Below are positions 26,017 to 34,526 of a DNA stretch of 61,130 nucleotides, one piece after another. This stretch comes from an uncultured Chlamydiae bacterium. Its GTDB lineage: Bacteria > Chlamydiota > Chlamydiia > Chlamydiales > 2-12-FULL-49-11. The notes below the pieces were generated by a model, which saw nothing but the letters and a program-made list of their open reading frames with translations, was not told the DNA's origin and did no database searches. The first letter of the stretch is position 1; each line of letters starts with the position of its first letter. The translations under genes and the position numbers were made by a program. The stretch lies in the NCBI GenBank assembly GCA_937996705.1, contig CALKUQ010000007.1, positions 1-61,130 on the forward strand, read 5' to 3'.

Positions 26017-26987
26017 GGATCCCCCACCTTTCCTACGATTCCCATAAGCACTTCCGCTAACTTATCTGAGTTATGTCTAATTAAATTTCTTTTCATTAGA
26101 TCATTCCCCTCCTCTTTTTGCAAGCCTCCAAGCATAGGGATTTCAATTACCCTAGGATCATCCATGTCATTTTTTACAAGCTCCCCCTCTTCTCTATATA
26201 CTTCGATCAATTCCTCAGGGGGCTCTTCACTATTCACTAAAATATAGTCGAAAACATCCCCTTTAGTAAACTTACTGATCTCTTTAATATAGTCACTAAC
26301 CTGGTAGTTGGTGGTTTGTCCCTTCCGATTCATTAAGTTGACAACAAATATTTTAATCGCCTTAGACTGTATAACAGCCTCCGCAACCCCCTCAACAAGA
26401 AGGTTAGAAATGAGAGAAGTGTGTAATCCGCCAGGACCAATCACAATCACGTCTGCATTCATAATGGCGTCTATAGCATGAGGATTTGCAGTCGGATGAG
26501 GTTCTAAATAAATACTTTTGTATCCCTTATCAATATCTTGCGAGAGATAAATTTCCTTTTCCCCCTCAAGAACCGTACGATTTTTTAAAACCATTTTCAA
26601 GTGGACTTGCTGCGTAGTTACAGGGATTACCTTCCCTCGAATATTCAAAATTTTTCCGACCTCTTCAATCGCCCTCTCAAAACTCCCTGTCACTTTTTCG
26701 AGAGCAGAAAGGAAAAGGTTCCCAAAACTATGTCCGCGAAGCCCCCCGTTTTCAAATCTATAATTCATCAAATTTCTCATTAATTTTGAGGAATCTGAAA
26801 GGGCTACAATACACTGCCTTGCATCCCCTGCTGGCAAAACACCGAGCTCGTCGCGCAAAATACCCGTGCTCCCCCCATCATCTGCCATAGAGACAATCGC
26901 ACTGATATTTAAATCGTTATACTTTTTTAGCCCTCTAAGAACAACAAAATTTCCCGTTCCTCCGCCAATCGTACAAATCCTCTTCAT
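25995..26987 (-). CDS. YvcK/CofD-like protein (gluconeogenesis-factor family)
   Basis: 330 aa. N-terminal TIGGGTGNFVVLRGLK and SMADDGGSTGILRDE, then PAGDARQCIVALSD, are hallmarks of YvcK/CofD. YvcK proteins bind UDP-sugars and link carbon metabolism to cell-wall synthesis in other bacteria. Overlaps rpe by 4 bp upstream and the HAD gene by 22 bp downstream. Confidence 0.9.
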   Translation of the reverse strand: MKRICTIGGGTGNFVVLRGLKKYNDLNISAIVSMADDGGSTGILRDELGVLPAGDARQCIVALSDSSKLMRNLMNYRFENGGLRGHSFGNLFLSALEKVTGSFERAIEEVGKILNIRGKVIPVTTQQVHLKMVLKNRTVLEGEKEIYLSQDIDKGYKSIYLEPHPTANPHAIDAIMNADVIVIGPGGLHTSLISNLLVEGVAEAVIQSKAIKIFVVNLMNRKGQTTNYQVSDYIKEISKFTKGDVFDYILVNSEEPPEELIEVYREEGELVKNDMDDPRVIEIPMLGGLQKEEGNDLMKRNLIRHNSDKLAEVLMGIVGKVGDPCCSFSI

Positions 26988-27652
26988 TTGACCAACCTGC
27001 TAAGCTCCATATATTTAGAAAAAGCCTCTTTCCTATCAGGCTGTATAAAGAAATGGGTTCCAGTGACCAAAAGATTGGCCCCAGCTTCTACACATAGCCT
27101 ACCTGTCTCGTAATTAATCCCCCCATCGACTTGAATGTCTACAGATATTCCTAACCTCTGGGCAGTCTCTCTTAAAAACTGAACCTTTTCAAGCATATCA
27201 GACATAAACTCTTGACCACCAAAACCTGGCTCTACGGTCATGATCAATAACTTGTCAACTTTATCCATATATTTTAACAAAAGGGAGACAGAAGTCTCAG
27301 GCTTTATTGCAAGGCCAGCCTTCTTTCCACACTTATGAATATACTCTATTAGGTGCTCCACCTCTTCTGTAGCTTCTAAATGAAAGGTAATTTCATCAGC
27401 ACCTGCAGCTACGAAATTCTCAATATAGCCATCGGGGTTATACATCATAAGATGAACATCCAGAATCAGTTCTGGTGAAGCCCTCCTAATTGCTGAAACC
27501 ATTGCCGGCCCCATTGTCAAATTCGGCACAAAATGTCCATCCATCACATCCAAATGCAACACCTTTGCCCCCGCACGCGCGCAAGCCTTTACCTCTTCTC
27601 CCATTCTTGCCCAATCGGCCGCAATCATTGAAGGTTCTATCTTTAACGTCAT
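26984..27652 (-). CDS. rpe: Ribulose-phosphate 3-epimerase
   Basis: 222 aa TIM barrel. Signatures HLDVMDGHFVPNLTMGP (residues 34-50), DVHLMMYNP and TVEPGFGGQEF, and QVDGGIN, including the His/Asp metal ligands. Interconverts ribulose 5-phosphate and xylulose 5-phosphate. First gene of the operon rpe-yvcK-HAD-efp-accB-accC-rmlA, with GGTAGGAG before its ATG. Confidence 0.96.
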   Translation of the reverse strand: MTLKIEPSMIAADWARMGEEVKACARAGAKVLHLDVMDGHFVPNLTMGPAMVSAIRRASPELILDVHLMMYNPDGYIENFVAAGADEITFHLEATEEVEHLIEYIHKCGKKAGLAIKPETSVSLLLKYMDKVDKLLIMTVEPGFGGQEFMSDMLEKVQFLRETAQRLGISVDIQVDGGINYETGRLCVEAGANLLVTGTHFFIQPDRKEAFSKYMELSRLVK

Positions 27653-27855
27653 CTCCTACCACCTATAAACTATTATTAACTGATCTTATATCTTACAAAA
27701 TCACCTGATTTGCTGCCTCAGTTTTATATTTTACCCGATTCTTTAAAGTAGTTGGGCGTTATTTTAGAATTGACCCATTGCCTGCCCGGCCTTCGGACAT
27801 GGCAGACCTTTCAAAAGGGGGCATGCTTCTCTACTATTTTCTAGCAACGCATTTT

Positions 27856-27889
27856 ATATACCGCTTCCAAATGAATGTTACCCAGATTT
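27856..27889. repeat. Partial copy of the 18.7-kb inverted-repeat element
   Basis: 34 bp identical to the reverse complement of the right end of the element at 18666-18843 (21-bp terminal repeat plus the next 13 bases). No matching second end was found nearby, so it is a solo end, a truncated copy or a different element sharing the end. It lies within the 384-bp gene-free stretch 27653-28036, where I see no other gene. Confidence 0.75.
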
Positions 27890-27912
27890 TTCGCAGCAAA
27901 ATCATTTTAGTT

Positions 27913-27967
27913 CAATTAGGCGGAGCCTTGCGCAAAAGAGGGCTCAGTTCTCTAATTGCGCGCAAGG
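27913..27967. repeat. Interlocked inverted repeats (possible pseudoknot)
   Basis: CAATTAG (27913-27919) pairs with CTAATTG (27952-27958), and CCTTGCGC (27926-27933) pairs with GCGCAAGG (27960-27967). The order A-B-A'-B' is that of an RNA pseudoknot, or of nested element ends in DNA. Both stems are perfect. Function unknown. Confidence 0.4.
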
Positions 27968-28036
27968 TTTTATACTTATTTAATTGAAAATTTCATCCTT
28001 AAATAATTCTAAATGAGCAAGATATGAAAGAAATTC

Positions 28037-28738
28037 TTATTGCTTACTTGCTATAAAACTCACTCCACCCTCCGGTCTAAGTCGAACCTCGTTAAGCAAA
28101 AATCCTGATCTAGAAAGGAGCTCAGAAACAAAGTCCTTTCCACCCAAGTAATAATGCCCTCCTAATTTACACGTCAACTCCATAGCAGACGAATCGCCAC
28201 CGTCATCGGTTGTAAAAATAGTCCCAATTAAAATAGCCCCATTAGCCATACAATTTCGTATCTTTTCCATGACACTTTTTAAACTCGTAGGTTCCACATA
28301 GGGCAAAATATCGACTGCCACAACAAGCTCAAAATTTTCTCCATAAGATTCCAATCTCGTGATGTCACAAAGTCTGAGTCGAACATTTTCGATGGGACAC
28401 TCTTTCCGACGACAGATTTTTAAATACTGATCCAGGAGATCGCCGTCGCTATCAATCCCTGTCACATGAGCCCCGCTCTTAGTCATCCATCTTGTATTGC
28501 TCCCGATTCCGCAACCTAAATCGAGGACCCGTTTGGGAAGCTCGGGGAGTGTCCTTAAAAAAATCTTTACATACTCTTCTGATTTGTTACAACTCGAAAA
28601 CATCTTCTTTTGGAGCTCTTTAGCTTTATCACAAACGGTCCTTCCTCTAATTACAACTGGCTCCTCAGGTTTATAGCCTGAAAAAGTCTCTTCAACACCC
28701 CTCCAAAAATCGCCTCGTAATCTTGATAATGAACTCAT
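28037..28738 (-). CDS. Class I SAM-dependent methyltransferase, substrate unknown
   Basis: 233 aa. Motif I VLDLGCGIGSNTRWM (residues about 72-86) followed by VTGIDSDGDLLDQY gives the SAM site; VVAVDILPYVEP is motif II/III. The family is generic. The N-terminal 60 residues are basic and helical. No neighbours suggest a pathway; upstream is a 128-bp gap to a divergent fragment. Confidence 0.8.
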   Translation of the reverse strand: MSSLSRLRGDFWRGVEETFSGYKPEEPVVIRGRTVCDKAKELQKKMFSSCNKSEEYVKIFLRTLPELPKRVLDLGCGIGSNTRWMTKSGAHVTGIDSDGDLLDQYLKICRRKECPIENVRLRLCDITRLESYGENFELVVAVDILPYVEPTSLKSVMEKIRNCMANGAILIGTIFTTDDGGDSSAMELTCKLGGHYYLGGKDFVSELLSRSGFLLNEVRLRPEGGVSFIASKQ

Positions 28739-28866
28739 AAATAAACTCCTTATATTATTTTTTTGCAGAAATCATACCTTAATGAAAGAAAACAAACAAA
28801 TAATTTTTCAAAAATCTTGCATAACTTTTTGAATTAAATCATGATTTTCCTTGAAACTAGCAATGT

Positions 28867-29166
28867 ATGAAATTTTTTCTCGCAATTTTCTTTTTTGCCC
28901 CTATTTTCGGGTCTCCCTATCCCATTATTGTGGAAATAGGGGCAAGAACTGGTGAATTAACAAAACAACTCGCTACCCTATTTCCTGCCGGAGCAATTTA
29001 TGCCTTTGAAGAAAATGATAACAACTATGAACTTTTAGGAATTGCTGTTAGGGACTTTGATAATGTTTGGATCATCCGCGCTAATGGCCTATCGATACAT
29101 TTAGAAAATTGGCGCCTTCGCCACAAGATTGCTCCGATAGATCTGATCATTGTCCACCCTCTATGA
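28867..29166 (+). pseudogene. FkbM-like methyltransferase fragment with a signal peptide
   Basis: 99 codons. MKFFLAIFFFAPIFGS looks like a signal peptide. It is followed by VEIGARTGELTKQLATLFP and YAFEENDNNYELL, the SAM-binding start of FkbM-type methyltransferases, and by IDLIIVHPL, where the acidic loop would be. These enzymes are normally 200-270 residues, so this is truncated by a stop at 29164-29166, which overlaps the end of the convergent gene. It could be a decaying pseudogene or a short functional secreted protein. Confidence 0.5.
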
Positions 29167-30453
29167 CATTTGCCTAGAGATCATCCCGCCATTATAGTCG
29201 CGAACAGGTCCAAGCTGCTTTTCTAGCCAACTAACAATCATTTGGCGAGCTTTATAAAGATCGAGGGCAAAATCTTCTCGTAAAAACTCCCCTTTAGGGA
29301 TGGAAATTTTAATTTGACACACCTCTTTAGAGACATTTTTTCTCAAACTGCCTGCATGTCGAACTTTCTCAATTTCGATTTGAAAGCCCTCTGCGCGAAG
29401 GATTTTTTCTATCGAATAGCCATTTTCAAAAAGAGGCCTTCCCATAAGCAGGGTAAAGTGAAGATCCTCATCGGTTTGTTCGTTAAACATAATAACAATT
29501 TGAGGCAGATCTTTTACAGATGTAACTTGCTGACTCAAGGTAACTATATATTTCATCACCTCTTCTTCATTACGAGGCATGAACACTGGAGGCAATAGAC
29601 TCTCAATCGAATTTTTTACCTGCTCTTTCAACTCTGCTTTTAATAGGGCAATTTGACTAAAACTAAACGACTCTTCCCCTTCTAATTCTAGATAAAAGAG
29701 GAGTGATTTATCCGTTTTCTTGACAAAATAGGAGCCTTGGACAACATTTACCTCGGGAAAATATTTTCTTACACCCCTAAGAACATGCCTATCTTCCAAG
29801 ACCTCTGCCCTTTTTAAAAAATTCATTCCCACAAAACAGCCTAAAATCATTTTCTCTCCAAAAGGGGTCGAGCAAAAGATGGGAAAGAGCTTCAAATAAA
29901 AATATCTATCTTGGGGAGCCTCTTCAACAGCATCTTGAATTTTTTGTGAGATGAGGTAACAGTTACATATAATTCGCTCAAGCAACTTACAAGATCTGCC
30001 ATTTTTATAAGATTCCGTCACGGTGACTAAAAATTTTTGCATTAAAGAAAAAATGTCATAATCAAAATAGTGGGGAAATTTTGCCACTTTTTCCGCAATA
30101 GCCTCTCTAACCAATCTCTCTTTCTCTTCAAAAAAAAGACCTTTCAACTCCAAAAGCTTTTTAGCATGGTATGCCGAACTAATTCCTAATTTTATTTCGT
30201 CCTCCAAGAGGATAAAATTTTCACAAACTGCGTCACCCTCGTCTGATGAAATTGGAATAATTACAGCTCTACAAAACAGGTTAGAACCCTCCCTTGTCGA
30301 CTCAAAATTCGATATATAGAGAGATTTTCCAGGGACAAGCCAATTTTCCACAACCTCAATAAAAAACTTTATTGCATCTTTGCGATATTGCATCTCCAGA
30401 GAGATTGTTATCTCTTTCAAGCCTCTTTCAAAATGTAAATCCGTTTTTATCAT
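29161..30453 (-). CDS. Conserved-looking protein of unknown function
   Basis: 430 aa, acidic, without signal peptide or membrane helices. The C-terminal 200 residues are alternating strands and helices ending in LGPVRDYNGGMISRQ. I do not recognise a family. It lies between the FkbM fragment and the aspartokinase gene, 42 bp downstream of the latter on the same strand, so the two may share a transcript. Confidence 0.65.
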   Translation of the reverse strand: MIKTDLHFERGLKEITISLEMQYRKDAIKFFIEVVENWLVPGKSLYISNFESTREGSNLFCRAVIIPISSDEGDAVCENFILLEDEIKLGISSAYHAKKLLELKGLFFEEKERLVREAIAEKVAKFPHYFDYDIFSLMQKFLVTVTESYKNGRSCKLLERIICNCYLISQKIQDAVEEAPQDRYFYLKLFPIFCSTPFGEKMILGCFVGMNFLKRAEVLEDRHVLRGVRKYFPEVNVVQGSYFVKKTDKSLLFYLELEGEESFSFSQIALLKAELKEQVKNSIESLLPPVFMPRNEEEVMKYIVTLSQQVTSVKDLPQIVIMFNEQTDEDLHFTLLMGRPLFENGYSIEKILRAEGFQIEIEKVRHAGSLRKNVSKEVCQIKISIPKGEFLREDFALDLYKARQMIVSWLEKQLGPVRDYNGGMISRQMS

Positions 30454-30495
30454 TTATTTACCTCTAGACTTTACTATTTAGAGTCTATTGTCCAG

Positions 30496-31281
30496 TTAAA
30501 CAAGAAGCTCATCACTTTCATAAATGGGGCCCGTTCTCTGATATTTTTCCTCACACTGTATTAAACTCCCCGCCCCCTGCTCTTCAAAAGAACCAATAAA
30601 TAGGGGTAGATTATTTTTTTCCGCCAAGCGGACTGCCCTTGGATGAAGAACCTTCCTTTCTGATTTTTCTATAACCTCTAAAGCTTTTGCATAGGTTAGC
30701 AAAGGGAGGAATTCCGCTGTAACATCTTTTTTTGGATCTTTCGAAAAAATCCCTTTTACATCCTTATAAAACTCTACTCTCTCAGCTTGCAAAGCGATAG
30801 CCAGAGCTACAGCTGTTGTATCAGAACCACCCCTACCCAGTGTTGTCACCTCACCAAAAGTGCTAACTCCCTGAAAACCAGCAACTACAACAATTTCCCC
30901 TCTCTCTAGATACGGGATGATTCGCCTAGGATTTACCTGAAGCACCCTTGCATCAGAGTGCTGATTGCAGGTAATAATACCTGCTTGACTGCCGGTGAAA
31001 CTAATAGCTTGATAACCCTTTTGACAAAGAACCATAGCTAACAGGGTCATACTAATTCTTTCCCCAACAGAGATAAGCATATCTTGCTCTCTTTTTGGCG
31101 GATCTGGGTTAATTTGTCTTGCAAGATGAATTAACTCATCTGTCATACTCCCCATGGCACTCACAACAACGGCTATTTGATCGTAAATTTTTTTTTGACG
31201 CAAAATGATCTCAGCAACTTTTTGAAACTGCTTTAAATCCCTAAAAGCAGCGCCGCCAAATTTTAAAACAACCCTTTTCAT
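30496..31281 (-). CDS. lysC: Aspartate kinase, catalytic domain only
   Basis: 261 aa. Kinase signatures KFGGAAF (usual KFGGTSV), GERISMTLLA, TTLGRGGSDTTAVALA, DVKGIFSKDPKK. Catalyses phosphorylation of aspartate, the entry to lysine, diaminopimelate, threonine and methionine. It ends after the catalytic domain; the two ACT domains that bind feedback inhibitors (about 150 residues) are missing. No frameshifted ACT remnant was noticed downstream. Likely unregulated by the end products, if active. A related amino-acid kinase of other specificity is the alternative. Confidence 0.8.
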   Translation of the reverse strand: MKRVVLKFGGAAFRDLKQFQKVAEIILRQKKIYDQIAVVVSAMGSMTDELIHLARQINPDPPKREQDMLISVGERISMTLLAMVLCQKGYQAISFTGSQAGIITCNQHSDARVLQVNPRRIIPYLERGEIVVVAGFQGVSTFGEVTTLGRGGSDTTAVALAIALQAERVEFYKDVKGIFSKDPKKDVTAEFLPLLTYAKALEVIEKSERKVLHPRAVRLAEKNNLPLFIGSFEEQGAGSLIQCEEKYQRTGPIYESDELLV

Positions 31282-31378
31282 GAATATATTCTATCAGAAA
31301 CACCTTTAGAGTTGCTTTTATTTTTTAAACTTTGTTAGACTCTTTGCATTATCAGGATAAGCAGGAGAAACCTTTAAC

Positions 31379-33133
31379 ATGTCAAAACAACAAATATCAA
31401 AATGGGCAGATGAAGATAGCAAAATCATTGGAGAAGAAGAATTTGATCCGAAAGATAAGCTAGCTTTTTTGAATCTGCTCGAACACCGGGAAAAGCAAAG
31501 CGGCCAGGGCTCTTTGACCTCTCTTCTTCCAGGTCAAATATTAAGTGGAATCATTGTAGAAATAACAAAAGACTTTGTTGTTGTCGACGTTGGTCTAAAA
31601 TCTGAGGGACTTATCCCCATCTCAGAATTTGGTGAAGTAAATGAAATTAAACTTGGAAATGATGTTGAAGTCTACCTAGACGAAACAGAATCAGCAATGG
31701 GTCAGATCACCCTTTCTAGGGAAAAAGCAAGAAGACAAAGACAGTGGGAACACATTTTAGAGAACCATAAAGAGGGTTCTATCGTCAAAGGTTCAGTTGT
31801 TAGAAAGGTAAAAGGTGGTCTAATTGTAGACATTGATGGAATGGACGCTTTCTTACCAGGCTCTCAAATTGACAACAAAAGAATTAAAAGCATTGATGAT
31901 TACATCGGCAAGAATTTTGATGTTAAAATCCTTAAGATCAACATTGAAAGAAAAAATATTGTTGTGTCTAGAAGAGAACTTCTTGAGGAAGAGCGAGTTT
32001 ACCGTAAAGCTGAGATGCTTGAAGACATTAAAGCTGGCGATGTAAAAAAAGGTATTGTCAAAAACATTACTGACTTTGGTGTTTTCCTTGATCTAGATGG
32101 TATCGACGGACTTCTACACATTACTGACATGACATGGAAGCGTATCAAACACCCAAGCGAGCTTGTTGGCCTTGGTGATGAACTTGAAGTCATGATCCTT
32201 CATGTTGACAAAGAAAAAGGGCGAGTAGCGCTTGGACTTAAACAGAAAGATTCAAATCCATGGGATGCTATTGAGAGAAAATATCCCCCAGGCACACATG
32301 TCAAGGGAAAAATTGTCAATTTAGTTTCTTACGGTGCATTTATCGAAATCGAAGCTGGAATTGAAGGTTTGATCCACGTCTCTGAGATGTCTTGGGTAAA
32401 AAACGTAACTGATCCAAGCCAAATCGTTAACAAAGGCGATGAAGTAGAAGCAATTGTTCTATCTGTCCAAAAAGACGAAGGGAAAATTTCTTTAGGGATC
32501 AAGCAATTAGAAAGAAATCCATGGGAAGATGTAGAAGCTAAGTACCCTCCTGGAAAGAAAGTCTCTGTTGAAATTAGAAACCTTACAAACTACGGCGCTT
32601 TTGTTGAACTAGAGCCTGGAGTAGATGGATTGATCCATATTTCTGATATCAGCTGGATTAAAAAAATCTCCCACCCTTCAGAAGTTTTGAAAAAGGGTGA
32701 TATGGTCGATGCAGTAATCCTTTCCGTAGACAAAGAGAGCAAAAAAATTACTCTTGGCGTAAAACAACTTTCAGAAAATCCTTGGGACTCTATCGAAAAG
32801 ACAATGCCCGTAGGATCTATGGTTAAAGGTATTGTTACAAAAATTGCAGCATTTGGAGCATTTATTGAGCTCGACAATGGAATCGAAGGCTTAGTACATG
32901 TAACAGAATTATCAGATCAAGCTTTTGGTAAAGTTGAAGACATTGTACCAGTAGGGTCTGAAGTGCAAGCTAAAGTTCTTAAAATTGACAGAGAACTCAA
33001 AAGAGTATCTCTTTCAATCAAAGAATTTTTGGTAGCACCTGTTGGTCTTGATGATATCGTAGTTGGTTCACAAGATGGTCAGGATGATTCTGAAAAAGCT
33101 GAGAAAAAGGCAAAAAAGAAATCAGCAAAATAG
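31379..33133 (+). CDS. rpsA: 30S ribosomal protein S1
   Basis: 584 aa with six S1 RNA-binding domains starting near residues 50, 135, 220, 305, 390 and 480; the middle ones show the classic FGVFLDL.../GLLHITDMTW pattern. The C-terminus is Lys-rich. AGGAG at 31363-31367 precedes ATG 31379. First gene of the S1-nusA-infB-rbfA-truB-ychF block, which has the chlamydial order. Confidence 0.97.
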   Translation: MSKQQISKWADEDSKIIGEEEFDPKDKLAFLNLLEHREKQSGQGSLTSLLPGQILSGIIVEITKDFVVVDVGLKSEGLIPISEFGEVNEIKLGNDVEVYLDETESAMGQITLSREKARRQRQWEHILENHKEGSIVKGSVVRKVKGGLIVDIDGMDAFLPGSQIDNKRIKSIDDYIGKNFDVKILKINIERKNIVVSRRELLEEERVYRKAEMLEDIKAGDVKKGIVKNITDFGVFLDLDGIDGLLHITDMTWKRIKHPSELVGLGDELEVMILHVDKEKGRVALGLKQKDSNPWDAIERKYPPGTHVKGKIVNLVSYGAFIEIEAGIEGLIHVSEMSWVKNVTDPSQIVNKGDEVEAIVLSVQKDEGKISLGIKQLERNPWEDVEAKYPPGKKVSVEIRNLTNYGAFVELEPGVDGLIHISDISWIKKISHPSEVLKKGDMVDAVILSVDKESKKITLGVKQLSENPWDSIEKTMPVGSMVKGIVTKIAAFGAFIELDNGIEGLVHVTELSDQAFGKVEDIVPVGSEVQAKVLKIDRELKRVSLSIKEFLVAPVGLDDIVVGSQDGQDDSEKAEKKAKKKSAK

Positions 33134-33144
33134 GCTGATTCCCA

Positions 33145-33172
33145 TTTGGCAGGACTCTATGGTCCTGCCAAA
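33145..33172. promoter_or_regulatory. Strong hairpin between rpsA and nusA
   Basis: Perfect 11-bp stem (tttggcaggac with gtcctgccaaa, 6-nt loop), 11 bp after the rpsA stop. No U-run follows on either strand, so it is not a canonical terminator; a processing site, pause site or Rho-associated 3' end of rpsA is possible. Confidence 0.6.
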
Positions 33173-33227
33173 AAATATTTAGACATGACAAATCCCTTGA
33201 TGGGGTTTTAAGTTTTCTGGAGATACG

Positions 33228-34514
33228 ATGAATAAAGATCTACTAGCAATTTTTGAGTACCTTGAAAGAGAAAAGGGTGTTAAGCGCGATACCATTGTAA
33301 AAGCGATCGAAGAGGCGCTTTTAGTTGCCGCTAGAAAAGGGCAGCAAGGAATGAATAACGTTCAAATCACTGTTGATCCCAAAACTGCTGAAATTCAAGC
33401 AATTGCAGAAAAAGAGATCGTAGAAACTGTAGAATATCCTTCCGAAGAAATCTCTATTGAGGCTGCTCGTGAAATGGATCCAAATTGTCAAGTTGGTGAT
33501 TGGATCGACATTGAAGTGCCTATAGCGGAATTTGGAAGAATTGCTGCGAGTGTTGCAAGACAGCTTATCTCTCAAAAGCTCAGAAATGCAGAGCGAGATG
33601 TTATTTATAAAGAGTATCGTGGAAGAATCGGCGAGCTTATTTCCGGAACAGTTACCAGAGTTGGAAAACAACACACTCTTATTATTAATTTAGGAAAAAT
33701 TGAGGCTGTGTTGCCTGGTAGATTTTATCCTAAAACTGACAAATATCACATAGGTGATAAAGTCTTAGCACTTCTTTACGACGTACAAGAGACAGAAAAT
33801 GGGGGAGCTGAAGTAATTTTATCAAGATCTCATCCAGAATTTGTAAGTGCTCTTTTCATGCAGGAAGTTCCAGAACTTCATGACGGCATCGTAACAATTA
33901 ATAAAATTGTACGAGATGGCGGTTTCCGCACTAAAATGGCAGTCTCTTCTACAGATTCAAAAATCGATCCAGTTGGAGCCTGCGTTGGGGTTCGTGGAAC
34001 GAGAGTGAAAAATATCATCCGTGAATTGAATAATGAAAAAATTGATGTAATCCCCTTCTCAGACGATCCATTCACACTATTGAAAAATGCATTCTCTCCG
34101 GTAGAAATACGAAAAGCCGATTACGATGAAGAGCAAAACGTAATTTCCCTCATTATTAATGATGAAGACTATCCAGCGATTCTCGGAAAAAAAGGGACTA
34201 ACGTAAGGTTGACTTCTGAACTTATTGGAGTAAAAGTCGAAGTTCATAAAATGACAGAACATCAAAAAGAGCTCACTCATATAAGAAGGCAACTTGCCCT
34301 TTCAGAAGAGCCAGCACTTGATGAATCTATCCATAAAATTGAAAACATCAACCAGCTTGTGGTTGATAGCATTATAGCCGCAGGCTTTGATACTCCAAGA
34401 AAACTTCTACAAGTATCACCACAAGAGCTTGCAAAATTAACAGACATTAGTCTACAAATGGCAGATGACCTTTTAGAACATGTGAGAAAAGGAATCTTAA
34501 GCAATAAACCCTAA
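33228..34514 (+). CDS. nusA: Transcription termination/antitermination factor NusA
   Basis: 428 aa: N-terminal RNA-polymerase-binding domain (1-125), S1 domain (about 133-200), two KH domains (VGVRGTRVKNIIREL and ILGKKGTNVRLTSEL), and a short C-terminal helix-hairpin region. Tandem acidic repeats of E. coli NusA are reduced. CTGGAG precedes the ATG. It is followed after 12 bp by infB. Confidence 0.97.
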   Translation: MNKDLLAIFEYLEREKGVKRDTIVKAIEEALLVAARKGQQGMNNVQITVDPKTAEIQAIAEKEIVETVEYPSEEISIEAAREMDPNCQVGDWIDIEVPIAEFGRIAASVARQLISQKLRNAERDVIYKEYRGRIGELISGTVTRVGKQHTLIINLGKIEAVLPGRFYPKTDKYHIGDKVLALLYDVQETENGGAEVILSRSHPEFVSALFMQEVPELHDGIVTINKIVRDGGFRTKMAVSSTDSKIDPVGACVGVRGTRVKNIIRELNNEKIDVIPFSDDPFTLLKNAFSPVEIRKADYDEEQNVISLIINDEDYPAILGKKGTNVRLTSELIGVKVEVHKMTEHQKELTHIRRQLALSEEPALDESIHKIENINQLVVDSIIAAGFDTPRKLLQVSPQELAKLTDISLQMADDLLEHVRKGILSNKP

Positions 34515-34526
34515 GGTAATTTACGA

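Noticed and set aside
27778..27987. 69-codon plus-strand frame in the gap before the methyltransferase
   Set aside because: It runs through the repeat end and the interlocked stems, has no ribosome-binding site and no protein-like character.
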